This document shows positions 34,481-44,400 of a stretch of DNA of 45,031 nucleotides, one piece after another. Location of the stretch: contig CATLGV010000028.1 of assembly GCA_949948735.1 (NCBI GenBank), positions 1-45,031 on the forward strand. Reading direction: 5' to 3'. A program made the position numbers and the translations under genes. The DNA is from an uncultured Lachnospiraceae bacterium. GTDB taxonomy: Bacteria > Bacillota > Clostridia > Lachnospirales > Lachnospiraceae. A model generated the notes under the pieces. The model saw nothing but the letters and a program-made list of their open reading frames with translations. It had not been told where the DNA came from and made no database searches. Positions within the stretch are counted from its first letter, which is position 1, and the number at the start of each line of letters is the position of its first letter.

Positions 34481-35323
34481 ATGATAACGATAAAAAGCGA
34501 TCATTTTTCCGTATCGCAGATTTGCGAATCCGGACAGTGCTTCCGGATGGCGCGCTGTGGGGAAGACAGCCGATACAGCCTGATTGCCTTCGGAAACTAT
34601 CTGGAGCTGTGGCAGGAGGGGGACACCGTTTTCTTCGACTGCTCACAGGAGGAGTACGACAGGATCTGGAAGACGTATTTTGACATGGACACGGATTACG
34701 CGGAGATTATTAAAAGCATTGACGCCGTTGACGGTTATCTCTGCGCCGCGGCGGATTACGGAAGCGGGATCCGCATCCTGCGCCAGGAGCTGTGGGAGAT
34801 GACGATTTCCTTTATTATTTCCCAGCAGAATAACATAAAACGCATACGCCGCTGCATCCGCCTTCTGTGTGAAAAATACGGAGAGCGGCGGCAGGCGCAA
34901 AACGGTACGGCCTATTATGCGTTTCCGACGCCGCAGGCGCTGGCGGGCGCGGCGGTAGAGGACTTGTACGACTGTAATCTCGGATACCGCAGCCGGTATG
35001 TGCTGCGGACGGCAGAGAGTGTTCTTCATGGAGAAATCGACATGGAGGGACTTTACCGGATGGATTATGCGGGCGCTAAGGAGCAGCTGCTCCAATTATA
35101 CGGCGTCGGCGGCAAGGTCGCCGACTGCATCTGCCTCTTCGCGTTACATAAGACGGAGGCGTTTCCCGTCGACACGCATATCCGCAGGGCGCTTGCCGCG
35201 CAGTATCCCGACGGCTTTCCGTTTGAGCGATACGCGGATTACGGCGGCATATTACAGCAGTATATCTTCTATTATGATTTGCAAAAGGATGCGCCTGCGT
35301 GCGAGCAGCATCCATTCCATTGA
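34481..35323 (+). CDS. ogg: 8-oxoguanine DNA glycosylase/AP lyase, Ogg1 type
   Basis: The 280-residue enzyme removes 8-oxoguanine from DNA. An N-terminal TBP-like domain (SGQCFRM near residue 17, as in OGG1) is followed by the HhH-GPD domain with ISFIISQQNNIKRI and the helix-hairpin-helix LYGVGGKVADCICLFAL. Lys212 is the expected Schiff-base residue and Asp231 (FPVDTHI) the catalytic Asp. There is no C-terminal Fe-S cluster of the MutY/Nth kind. It follows yebC by 8 bases with a weak ribosome binding site, so it is probably coupled. The last 52 bases overlap the end of the convergent FliB-like gene. Confidence 0.92.
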   Translation: MITIKSDHFSVSQICESGQCFRMARCGEDSRYSLIAFGNYLELWQEGDTVFFDCSQEEYDRIWKTYFDMDTDYAEIIKSIDAVDGYLCAAADYGSGIRILRQELWEMTISFIISQQNNIKRIRRCIRLLCEKYGERRQAQNGTAYYAFPTPQALAGAAVEDLYDCNLGYRSRYVLRTAESVLHGEIDMEGLYRMDYAGAKEQLLQLYGVGGKVADCICLFALHKTEAFPVDTHIRRALAAQYPDGFPFERYADYGGILQQYIFYYDLQKDAPACEQHPFH

Positions 35324-36426
35324 ATAGATTTCAGGGCATCCTCGATTTGAGGGGCCCTTCTTTCGTATACGGCAATGATTCGGGCAAGCTCCGCCTCGGA
35401 AAGCTGCTTCCTGTGCTGCGCGTAGAGCGCAAGGAAGAGCCGGAGCATGTTCGTTTTGGCCATGCCAAACAGCAGATGCTTTAAGAAGCTGTAGTCTTCA
35501 AACGTATCCAGAAAACCTGTCAGAAGCTGATATTCATAATAGCGGTTCAGCAGCTTGTCCAGATTGGGGAGCAGCCTGTACAGGTGCTCGTTGTACGCCG
35601 CAAGTCTTCGGTTTGCAGTGCTGGGCCTGCGCCCGCGGGAGACGGACAGCTGCCGGATATAGCGTCTGCACAGCCGATATAAAAGCGGGGAGACCGTGCA
35701 GAGTCTGGGGTGATAAAAGCCATTGAAAAATAAGATGTCAAAGGTATCGCAGTCCATAGGAAGGCGGTCGGCGGCGCTTTGCGAATAGGCTGACGGACGG
35801 GGAAGGTCTTCCGGACGGAGGGCGTCCTGCTGCAGGGCGCCCTGCCCCAGACAGGCGTTCTGGGCGTCCTTGCCGTAGCGCAGGATGGACAGACTGTCAT
35901 AGGGACAGCCGCTTTGCAGCATATGTATCAGCTCCGTCCTTGCCTGCAGCAGATAATCCAGAAATCCCGCGTCGTCGTTGGTGGTGTTTACAGCGTAGCT
36001 TACGTCTCCCTCCGTCTCGGTAAAGCAAAAGGGGCGGTCCTGCATCGCCTCCCGCAGGAAAAGGCGCGCGCTTTCCGGACACGCCAAATAGAGCGTTTCC
36101 TCGGCGAACGCTCCGAAATGATAAAGCTGTCTGGGAAACTGCACGCAGACAAGCGGCATATAATCGATACCGCAGCTTTTCTGCAGCGCGCAAAGATGGT
36201 CCGGCCCCCAGAACGGACAGCGGTTAAAGACGCTCCGCAGAGAGGTGATACCGTCCTTTTTCACGACGCAATAGCGCAGCAGCGTGCCCCAGAAGCCCTT
36301 TTTATCCATGTATTTCAGACAGGCCTCCTCGTCCACGGGAACGCGCCAGCCGCGGCAGCAGCTTGCGGGACAGTCCGCGCCCGTACAGTTAAATTCATTG
36401 TAGATGGATAGTCGTTTGATTTTCAT
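35272..36426 (-). CDS. FliB-like protein (flagellin lysine-N-methylase family)
   Basis: The start chosen is ATG 36426 (MKIKRLSIYNEFNCTG), where family similarity begins; longer in-frame starts exist at 36444 and beyond, and none has a good ribosome binding site. The 384-residue product has a Cys cluster near the start (CTGADCPASCCRGW), then RCPFWGPDHLCALQ and PLVCVQFPRQLYHFG, which suggests a bound metal or Fe-S cluster. This pattern is typical of the FliB family, named after the Salmonella enzyme that methylates flagellin lysines. Many Clostridia carry such genes away from flagellar operons, so flagellin need not be the target. No flagellar gene is in the window. Its 3' end overlaps the glycosylase gene. 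Confidence 0.82.
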   Translation of the reverse strand: MKIKRLSIYNEFNCTGADCPASCCRGWRVPVDEEACLKYMDKKGFWGTLLRYCVVKKDGITSLRSVFNRCPFWGPDHLCALQKSCGIDYMPLVCVQFPRQLYHFGAFAEETLYLACPESARLFLREAMQDRPFCFTETEGDVSYAVNTTNDDAGFLDYLLQARTELIHMLQSGCPYDSLSILRYGKDAQNACLGQGALQQDALRPEDLPRPSAYSQSAADRLPMDCDTFDILFFNGFYHPRLCTVSPLLYRLCRRYIRQLSVSRGRRPSTANRRLAAYNEHLYRLLPNLDKLLNRYYEYQLLTGFLDTFEDYSFLKHLLFGMAKTNMLRLFLALYAQHRKQLSEAELARIIAVYERRAPQIEDALKSIQWNGCCSHAGASFCKS

Positions 36427-36609
36427 AATACTAGTATAAACCATTAAAACGGCGATTGCCATAACAATTCTTTTATAGAAGAAACCGAAAAGGTATAGCC
36501 ATGCAGGCGGCGTTATGATAGAATTACATGCGGAGAGCAGCTTGTCAGGGAAACGCTGGTCTGGGCGTTTCACACATTGAATTTTGTGTTTGTGAAAAGG
36601 AGCGTGCGT

Positions 36610-37677
36610 ATGGAGAAAAAAACCGGGCTCAGTAAAAAAATAGCGGTTGTTATGACAGTCGTTTTGGGAGCAGCGATTTTGGGAGGCGCTTTTATGATAA
36701 AATCAATGACGGAGAAGAGAAAACAGCCGGGCGATATTTTCCTGTACGGGGAACAGCACGCTGTCGAAGGCATTCTGGAAAAGGAGCTGGAGCTGTGGCT
36801 GTCATATTACCGGAATAACGGTATGCGGGATTTGTTTGTGGAGCTGCCATATTACGACGCGGAATATCTGAATCTCTGGATGCAGTCGGCCGACGACGCT
36901 GTTTTGGAGCAGCTGTATCAGGAGTGGGAGGGGACTGCCCTGCATGCTCAGGCGGTTCTTGATTTTTATAAGCGGATAAAAGCGGACTGTCCGGAGACTG
37001 TTTTTCACGGAACGGACGTCGGACATCAATATGATACGACAGGAAAGCGCTTTCTGGCGTATCTGGAGTCTCAGGGAAAGGAACAGTCGGAGACGTACAG
37101 GCGCGCCATGGAAAATATCGAACAGGGGCGGTATTATTACGAGCATGCGGATACGGTATATCGTGAAAACAAGATGGTCGAAAATTTCATCCGGGAATAT
37201 GACCGTCTGGATGGTGCGGATATAATGGGGATATACGGAAACGCGCATACCGCGGTCGGGGCAATGGATTATGAGACCCGTTCGGTTCCCTGCATGGCGG
37301 GGCAGCTCCATGAGAAATATGGCGATGCGCTGCACACGGAGGATTTGACGCTGCAGAATGAGGCGGAGCGTGTGGATACCATTGAAATCGACGGGAAGGC
37401 GTATACGGCGTCCTATTTTGGCAAGGTCGATTTATCGGCAGTTTTTCCGGATTTCCAGTGCAGGGAATTCTGGCGTCTGGAAGACGCGTATGATGATTTT
37501 AAGGACAGACCCGTGACGGGGAACGTGCTGCCCTATAATAATTACCCTATGGCAATTGAGCCGGGGCAGGTATTTCTGATTGTATATACAAAGGCGGACG
37601 GGACGGTCATAAGGGAGTATCACCGCTCGGACGGCAATATGTGGCAGGGCGTCTATGCCACGGAGGAATTTCAGTAA
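36610..37677 (+). CDS. Membrane-anchored TIKI/ChaN/EreA-superfamily-like protein
   Basis: ATG 36610 is preferred: AAAAGGAG lies 8 bases upstream, inside the longer frame from 36577. The 355-residue product has an N-terminal basic stretch and one membrane segment (about 10-30, AVVMTVVLGAAILGGAFMI), then an extracellular domain. GEQH at 47-50, followed by a helix (ILEKELELW) and FVELPYY, and YGNAH at 209-213 are placed like the paired GxxH/E and GxxH motifs of the TIKI/TraB, ChaN and erythromycin-esterase-like superfamily, known for metal-dependent hydrolysis or haem binding. The C-terminal 100 residues match nothing I know. It runs divergently from the FliB-like gene and probably has its own promoter. 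The fold assignment is tentative. Confidence 0.7.
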   Translation: MEKKTGLSKKIAVVMTVVLGAAILGGAFMIKSMTEKRKQPGDIFLYGEQHAVEGILEKELELWLSYYRNNGMRDLFVELPYYDAEYLNLWMQSADDAVLEQLYQEWEGTALHAQAVLDFYKRIKADCPETVFHGTDVGHQYDTTGKRFLAYLESQGKEQSETYRRAMENIEQGRYYYEHADTVYRENKMVENFIREYDRLDGADIMGIYGNAHTAVGAMDYETRSVPCMAGQLHEKYGDALHTEDLTLQNEAERVDTIEIDGKAYTASYFGKVDLSAVFPDFQCREFWRLEDAYDDFKDRPVTGNVLPYNNYPMAIEPGQVFLIVYTKADGTVIREYHRSDGNMWQGVYATEEFQ

Positions 37678-37695
37678 ATTTATTTACATTTTTGT

Positions 37696-37724
37696 TTGAC
37701 AATTCCGCCCTCAGAAGGTAAAAT
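37696..37724 (+). promoter_or_regulatory. Sigma-A-type promoter of the leuS T-box transcript
   Basis: A consensus TTGACA (37696-37701) and TAAAAT (37719-37724) are 17 bases apart, placing the transcript start near 37731, right at the start of the T-box leader. Confidence 0.8.
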
Positions 37725-37730
37725 ACCTTT

Positions 37731-37975
37731 ATATTGAAAAGGCAGTGACAGGAAGCAGTAGAAGCGTATCACGGTGCAGAGAGCCGTCGGCTGGTGCGAG
37801 ACGGTACGGGAAGCTTTGAACTCGTCCTTGAGCTCCGAAGGTGAAATAAAGTAGCCCTCGGCGGGTATTCCCGTTACAGAATTTGAGTGCAGGAGTATTC
37901 CTGAATAAGAGTGGTACCGCGGCGGATTTCATGTCCTTTCGTCTCTTGATTTGAGACGGAGGGATTTTATTTTGC
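37731..37975 (+). ncRNA. T-box leader (leucine) upstream of leuS
   Basis: The stretch contains the stem I elements (AGAGAG and GGTGCGAGAC), a likely specifier CUC at 37821-37823 in GAACTCGTCCTTGAG, the conserved T-box AGAGTGGTACCGCGG (37908-37922) and a competing terminator, TCCTTTCGTCTC / GAGACGGAGGGA (37934-37963), followed by TTTTATTTT. Uncharged tRNA-Leu would pair with the specifier and the T-box bulge and favour the antiterminator, turning on leuS. CUC is a leucine codon, which agrees with the gene downstream. This leader fills most of the 383-base gap between the two genes. Confidence 0.95.
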
Positions 37976-38060
37976 CCGGCTGTTGAGCAAATTTAGGGAA
38001 ACGCTTTAATCAGCGTTTCCCGCGCCGGATTTGCAGACTGAGAAGGGAGAAGGATTAAAA

Positions 38061-40484
38061 ATGGAAAAAGTGTACAATCCCAGAGAGATTGAAAAAAAAT
38101 GGCAGAGGTATTGGGCCGAGCACGAGACCTTTAAGACGGATGTGTGGGATTTCAGTAAGCCTAAGTATTATGCGCTGGATATGTTCCCGTATCCCTCGGG
38201 CGTAGGTCTTCATGCGGGGCATCCGGAGGGGTATACCGCCACGGATATTATGTCGCGCATGAAGCGCATGCAGGGCTATAATGTGCTGCATCCCATGGGC
38301 TATGATTCGTTTGGGCTGCCTGCGGAGCAGTATGCGGTGAGCACGGGGAATCATCCAAAGGGCTTTACCCAGGAAAATATAGAGACCTTTTCGAACCAGC
38401 TTAAGGAGCTGGGCTTTGACTATGACTGGTCGAAAATGATTGCCACCAGCGATCCCTCCTTTTACAAATGGACGCAGTGGATATTTAAGCAGCTTTATCT
38501 GGACGGCTACGCAAAATATATCGACATGCCGGTAAACTGGTGCGAGGAGCTGGGAACGGTATTGTCTAACGACGAGGTTATCGACGGCAAATCCGAGCGG
38601 GGCGGCTATCCGGTGATACGCAAAAACATGAAGCAATGGGTGATTAACCAGCCCGCTTTTGCGGAAAAGCTGCTGGAGGGGCTGGAGGAGATTGACTGGC
38701 CCGAGTCCACCAAGGATATTCAGCGGCACTGGATTGGCAGGTCTGAGGGCGTGGAGGTGGATTTCCAAATCGTAGGCGGCGGCAGCTTCTCCATCTATAC
38801 GACCTGCATCGAGACCATCTACGGCATTACGTTTATGGTGCTGGCGCCGGACGGACAGATTGTGAAGGATATTATGCCCCGCGTTGAGAATAAGGAAGAG
38901 GTTCAGGCATATATTGACGAGACGTTAAAGAAAAACGATATGGACCGCACGGAGCTGAACAAGACCAAGTCCGGGTGCGTGCTGAAGGGGCTTTACGCCG
39001 TGAACCCGGTAAACGGAAAAGAAGTGCCGCTCTATATCGGCGATTTCGTGCTTGCCAACTACGGAACGGGCGCGGTAATGGCGGTTCCTTCCCACGACCA
39101 GCGCGATTTTGAGTATGCCGTTGCGCACAATATTCCCATGGTTCAGGTAATCGGCGGCGGGGACGTCAGCGAGAAGGCTTTTGAAAAGGGAGAGTATCTG
39201 GGGAAGGGCTGCAAATTGATGAACTCCGAGGAGTTTGACGGCCTGACCGTGGAGGAGGCCAAGGAGGCAATCACGGATAAGCTGGTGAAGCAGGGCGTTG
39301 CGCGCAAGACGGTAAATTATCACTTCCGTGAGTGGATTTTTGCAAGACAGCGCTATTGGGGTGAGCCTGTGCCGGTGGTGCACACCGAAAGCGGGGAAAT
39401 CTATGCGCTGCCTGACGAGGAGCTGCCCCTGATTCTGCCGGAGCTGGAGGACTATAAGGGCAGGAACGGCAAGGCGCCGCTGGAAAACGCGCAGGAGTGG
39501 AAGGCTTACGACAGAAACGGTGTAAAGGGCGTCCGAGAGACGTCTACCATGCCCGGAAGCGCAGGCTCCAGCTGGTATTTTATGCGTTACATTGATCCTG
39601 ACAACGATAAGGAATTTGCCAATCAGGAGCTGCTCAAGCACTGGCTGCCGGTGGATTTATATATCGGCGGGCCGGAGCATGCGGTAGGACACCTGATGTA
39701 TTCCCGCATCTGGAACCGCTATCTCTATGATAAAGGGCTGTCTCCCGTGAAGGAGCCGTTCCGGAAGCTGGTGCATCAGGGAATGATTTTAGGTGCAAAC
39801 GGCATTAAGATGGGCAAGCGGTTTCCGGAATTTGTAGTGAATCCCAGCGATATTGTCCGGGATTTCGGCGCGGATACCCTGCGTCTCTATGAGATGTTCA
39901 TGGGGCCTCTGGAGGTGTCCAAGCCCTGGAGCCAGCAGGGCGTAGAGGGTGCAAGGCGATTTATCAACCGCGTATGGGCGTATTTTACCAATGCCGACAA
40001 CCTTACTACGGCGCAGGACGATACGCTGACGAAGATTTATCACCAGACCGTGAAAAAGGTCACAAACGACTTTGAACAGCTTGGGTTCAATACGGCCATC
40101 AGCCAGCTGATGATTTTTATGAATGCGGCGTACAAGGCAGGAAAATGCCCGATGGAATACGCGGAGGGCTTTGTCAAGATGTTCTCCTGCATCTGTCCGC
40201 ATGCGGGCGAGGAGCTCTGGGAGATTTTGGGACATCAGGATACCATCGCCTATGAGCCGTGGCCGGTATACGACGAGGAGGCGGTTCGGGAGGATACCGT
40301 TGTCATCGGCGTTCAGGTAAACGGCAAGGTCAAGGGCACCGTGGAGCTGGCGGTGGACGAGGAGAGCGCTTCCGCCGTTGCCAAAGCAAAGGAGGTCGAG
40401 ACGGTTAAGGCCGCTATCGCCGGAAAGACCGTGGTGAAGGAGATCTACGTCAAGGGCAAGATTGTGAATATTGTTGTGAAGTAA
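38061..40484 (+). CDS. leuS: Leucyl-tRNA synthetase
   Basis: The 807-residue class I synthetase charges tRNA-Leu. The HIGH signature reads HAGHP at 51-55, followed by EGYTATDIMSRMKRMQGYNVLHPMGYDSFGLPAEQYA. An inserted editing domain (about 220-420) contains GTGAVMAVPSHDQRDFEYA. GSSWYFMRYIDP precedes the second signature, which is KMGKR at 583-587 instead of KMSKS; the anticodon-binding and C-terminal domains follow. ATG 38061 has AGAAGGGAGAAGG upstream; the longer frame from 38031 starts with TTG inside this region. Expression is controlled by the leucine T-box leader. A hairpin terminator follows. Confidence 0.97.
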   Translation: MEKVYNPREIEKKWQRYWAEHETFKTDVWDFSKPKYYALDMFPYPSGVGLHAGHPEGYTATDIMSRMKRMQGYNVLHPMGYDSFGLPAEQYAVSTGNHPKGFTQENIETFSNQLKELGFDYDWSKMIATSDPSFYKWTQWIFKQLYLDGYAKYIDMPVNWCEELGTVLSNDEVIDGKSERGGYPVIRKNMKQWVINQPAFAEKLLEGLEEIDWPESTKDIQRHWIGRSEGVEVDFQIVGGGSFSIYTTCIETIYGITFMVLAPDGQIVKDIMPRVENKEEVQAYIDETLKKNDMDRTELNKTKSGCVLKGLYAVNPVNGKEVPLYIGDFVLANYGTGAVMAVPSHDQRDFEYAVAHNIPMVQVIGGGDVSEKAFEKGEYLGKGCKLMNSEEFDGLTVEEAKEAITDKLVKQGVARKTVNYHFREWIFARQRYWGEPVPVVHTESGEIYALPDEELPLILPELEDYKGRNGKAPLENAQEWKAYDRNGVKGVRETSTMPGSAGSSWYFMRYIDPDNDKEFANQELLKHWLPVDLYIGGPEHAVGHLMYSRIWNRYLYDKGLSPVKEPFRKLVHQGMILGANGIKMGKRFPEFVVNPSDIVRDFGADTLRLYEMFMGPLEVSKPWSQQGVEGARRFINRVWAYFTNADNLTTAQDDTLTKIYHQTVKKVTNDFEQLGFNTAISQLMIFMNAAYKAGKCPMEYAEGFVKMFSCICPHAGEELWEILGHQDTIAYEPWPVYDEEAVREDTVVIGVQVNGKVKGTVELAVDEESASAVAKAKEVETVKAAIAGKTVVKEIYVKGKIVNIVVK

Positions 40485-40494
40485 AGAAGACTGG

Positions 40495-40523
40495 ACGTGG
40501 CGGGCATTTTGACCGCCACGTTT
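40495..40523 (+). terminator. Terminator after leuS
   Basis: ACGTGGCGG (40495-40503) and CCGCCACGT (40513-40521) form a perfect 9-bp stem around a 9-base loop. Only a short TT-ATG stretch follows, so the T-run is weak. Confidence 0.7.
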
Positions 40524-40671
40524 ATGTAAATCCGGATGAACAAAATGAATTATTGAATAAGAGCAGATATTTGACAGACGATAAAGGATTTAATTTCAAT
40601 ATAAAAGATACTGAATGATTTTTGTCAAAAAATACAGCGAAATGATAAGCGGTATTTACGGAAGGAATATC

Positions 40672-41286
40672 ATGGAGAATATTAAATGGATATTTTTTGA
40701 CGTTGGCTCTACATTAATAGATGAAAGCAAGGCCTATGAGGAAAGGCTGAAAAGTGTTGCCAAAATGGCAGATGTATCCTATGAATATGTTTATCAGACG
40801 GCGTTGGCGTTTTATAAGGAGAATAAAAAAGGCGATTTGGAAATAATAAAGCTTTTGGATGTAAAGAGGCCCAAGTGGAGGCATGACTGCGAAATTCCAT
40901 ATAGCGAAACGGAAGCGTGTTTAAGGAAATTAAGTCAAAAATATGACATAGGTGTCATTGCAAATCAGTCGTTGGGTACGGAAGAAAGATTGAAGGCATT
41001 TGGAATATTACAGTATATCAGGCTGGTCGTCGCTTCGGCAGAAGAAGGAACAGCCAAGCCGGACAGAAGAATTTTCGAAATCGCTCTTAACCGGGCAGAC
41101 TGTAAGCCACAGCATGCGGTGATGGTCGGCGACAGGATTGACAATGACATTATACCCGCCAAAGCGCTCGGGATGAAAACGATTTGGGTGAAGCAGGGAT
41201 TTGGAAAATACTGGAAGAAAACCTCTGAACGTGAACAGGCGGATTATGAGGTTGATAATCTGTCTGAAATTATGAAGATTTTATAG
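40672..41286 (+). CDS. HAD-superfamily hydrolase
   Basis: ATG 40672 is used, with GGAAGG upstream. The 204-residue cytoplasmic protein shows HAD motif I as FFDVGST (Asp10 nucleophile), motif III around AKPDRRIF and motif IV as GDRIDNDI. In motif I the usual second Asp (DxD) is Gly12, as in some HAD members that are not ordinary phosphatases or that use another acid. The cap region (about 15-85) is helical and small, as in YjjG/HAD-IA types. The gene is somewhat richer in AT than its neighbours. It stands alone between leuS and carB; its substrate cannot be told. Confidence 0.87.
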   Translation: MENIKWIFFDVGSTLIDESKAYEERLKSVAKMADVSYEYVYQTALAFYKENKKGDLEIIKLLDVKRPKWRHDCEIPYSETEACLRKLSQKYDIGVIANQSLGTEERLKAFGILQYIRLVVASAEEGTAKPDRRIFEIALNRADCKPQHAVMVGDRIDNDIIPAKALGMKTIWVKQGFGKYWKKTSEREQADYEVDNLSEIMKIL

Positions 41287-41334
41287 AGGCGTTTTCGACG
41301 AAAAACGCTGGCCGCTACAAAATGCAGGTTAAAA

Positions 41335-41364
41335 TTGACAGTATGGTATGTGCAATGATAGAAT
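41335..41364 (+). promoter_or_regulatory. Sigma-A-type promoter of carB
   Basis: TTGACA (41335-41340) and TAGAAT (41359-41364) are 18 bases apart, 55 bases ahead of the start. A small inverted repeat, GCGTTTT/AAAACGC, lies upstream (41290-41309) without a T-run. Confidence 0.6.
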
Positions 41365-41418
41365 AGGAGACGGAAGAAAATATGCAGAAACAGTCATTTT
41401 TAAGGATGGAGGATATTT

Positions 41419-44400
41419 ATGCCGCGCAGAACAGACATTCATAAGGTGCTGATTATAGGTTCAGGTCCGATTATTATAGGTCAGGCGTGCGAATTTGATT
41501 ATTCGGGGACGCAGGCGTGTAAAGCGCTCAGGAAGCTCGGATATGAAATCGTATTGGTCAATTCCAATCCCGCGACGATTATGACCGACCCGGAGACAGC
41601 GGATGTGACCTATATAGAACCGCTTAACGTAGAACGATTGGAGCAGATTATTGCGAAAGAGCGCCCCGATGCTTTGCTTCCGAATCTGGGAGGGCAGTCC
41701 GGGCTTAATTTGTGCGCAGAGTTAAATAAAGCCGGTGTTTTGGATAAATATAACGTCAAAGTTATCGGCGTGCAGGTGGATGCCATTGAGCGGGGAGAGG
41801 ACCGCATTGAGTTCAAGAAGACGATGAATCAGCTCGGCATCGAGATGGCGCGCAGTGAAGTCGCTTATTCTGTAGATGAAGCGCTTAGCATTGCGGAAAA
41901 GCTGGGTTATCCGGTGGTTCTCCGCCCTGCCTACACGATGGGCGGCGCCGGCGGCGGACTTGTTTACAATAAAGAAGAATTAAAGGTAGTCTGTGCCAGA
42001 GGGCTTCAGGCAAGCCTGGTGGGACAGGTTCTGGTAGAAGAATCCGTTTTAGGCTGGGAGGAGCTGGAGCTTGAAGTCGTCCGTGACGCGGAGAATAACA
42101 TTATTACCGTCTGCTTCATTGAAAATATAGACCCTCTGGGCGTTCATACAGGAGATTCCTTCTGCTCGGCCCCGATGCTTACAATATCACAGGACTGCCA
42201 GAAGAGACTGCAGGAGCAGGCCTACAGGATTGTGGAAGCAGTTCAGGTAATCGGCGGAACCAACGTGCAGTTTGCGCATGATCCGGTGACAGACCGCATC
42301 ATTGTTATCGAGATTAATCCCCGGACCTCCCGTTCGTCTGCACTGGCTTCCAAGGCGACAGGCTTTCCGATTGCGCTGGTATCCTCCATGCTGGCCGCGG
42401 GGCTTACGCTGAAGGATATTCCCTGCGGTAAGTATGGGACCCTGGACAAGTATGTGCCCGACGGCGACTACGTAGTGATTAAGTTTGCGCGCTGGGCCTT
42501 TGAGAAGTTTAAAGGGGTGGAGGACAAGCTTGGAACGCAGATGCGCGCGGTAGGCGAGGTTATGAGTATCGGAAAAACCTACAAGGAAGCTTTCCAGAAA
42601 GCTATTCGTTCATTGGAAACAGGGCGCTATGGATTGGGGCATGTCAAGGATTTTGCCTCACTGTCCAGGGAAGAGCTGCTGCAGCGGTTGATAACGCCGT
42701 CCAGCGAACGCCATTTCCTTATGTATGAGGCGCTTCGCAAGGGAGCAACTGTCGATGAAATATTTGAAATCACCAAAGTGAAGGCGTACTTTATTGCGCA
42801 GATGAAGGAGCTTGTCGAAGAGGAAGAGGCAATTTTACAATACAAGGGCGGTCTTCCGACAGACGAAATGCTGATTGCGGCAAAAAAGGATGGATTTTCC
42901 GATAAATACTTAAGCCAGCTTCTGGAAATCCCGGAAGCGGATGTCCGGAACCGGCGTATGGAATTAGGCGTGGAGGAAGCATGGGAAGGCGTGCATGTAA
43001 GCGGGACGAAGGACAGCGCATACTATTATTCTACGTACAATGCGCCGGATAAGAATCCGGTCAATACAGATAAGCCGAAGATTATGATTCTCGGAGGCGG
43101 GCCCAACAGAATCGGCCAGGGAATCGAATTTGATTACTGCTGCGTACATGCTGCGATAGCGTTAAGGCAGCTTGGCTTTGAGACTATTATTGTCAACTGC
43201 AACCCGGAGACGGTTTCAACAGACTACGACACCTCTGATAAGCTGTACTTTGAGCCGCTCACGCTGGAAGATGTTCTGAGCATTTATAAAAAAGAAAAGC
43301 CGGTCGGCGTGATTGCGCAGTTTGGCGGACAGACGCCGCTTAATCTGGCGTCAGAGCTGGAGAAGAACGGGGTAAAGATTTTGGGAACGTCTCCTGCCGT
43401 AATTGATCTGGCTGAAGACAGAGACCAGTTCCGCGCTATGATGGATAAGCTTGGGATTCCGATGCCGGAATCCGGCATGGCGACGACCGTGGAGGAAGCG
43501 CTTTCCATAGCGAACGGAATCGGTTATCCGGTCATGGTAAGACCGTCGTATGTTCTTGGCGGCAGAGGCATGGAAGTGGTTTATGATGATGAGAGCATGG
43601 CGGAATATATGAAAGCAGCTGTAGGCGTGACGCCGGACCGCCCGATTTTGATTGACCGGTTCTTAAACCATGCGCTGGAGTGTGAGGCGGATGCCATCAG
43701 CGACGGGACGCATGCCTTTGTACCCGCCGTTATGGAGCATATTGAGCTTGCGGGCATTCATTCGGGAGACTCCGCATGTATTATACCGTCTGTACACATT
43801 CAGCCGGAAAATGTGGAGACAATCAAGGAATACACGAGGAAAATCGCAGAAGAAATGCATGTAAAGGGACTGATGAATATGCAGTACGCGATTGAAAACG
43901 GAAAGGTCTTTGTTCTGGAAGCCAATCCGAGAGCATCACGGACAGTTCCGCTGGTGTCAAAGGTATGTAATATCCGTATGGTTCCGCTTGCAACAGAGAT
44001 TATTACTTCCGAAATCACGGGACGCCCTTCACCCGTTCCCGATTTGAAAGAAAAAGTAATTCCTTATTATGGCGTGAAGGAAGCGGTATTCCCCTTCAAT
44101 ATGTTTCCGGAGGTGGATCCGGTTCTCGGACCGGAAATGCGTTCTACCGGAGAGGTGCTTGGTCTGTCCTGCTCTTATGGCGAGGCGTTTTTCAAGGCGC
44201 AGGAAGCGGTTCAGTCAAAGCTTCCGTTAGAAGGGACTGTGTTGATTTCGGTAAATAAGAAGGATAAGGATGAGGTTGTGGAGATTGCACGAAGCCTTGC
44301 GGGGGACGGCTTTGAAATCGTAGCGACAAGCGGAACCTGCGACCTTATTACCGCAGCGGGCATTCCGGCGAAGAAGGCGAAGAAGCTTTATGAGGGAAGG

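Noticed and set aside
37576..37592. TTGTATATACAA palindrome as a second GntR operator
   Set aside because: It lies inside the coding sequence of the TIKI-like protein and has a different core length from the site at 22212-22233.
41290..41309. Terminator after the HAD gene
   Set aside because: GCGTTTT/AAAACGC can pair but no T-run follows, so it is at most an inverted repeat.
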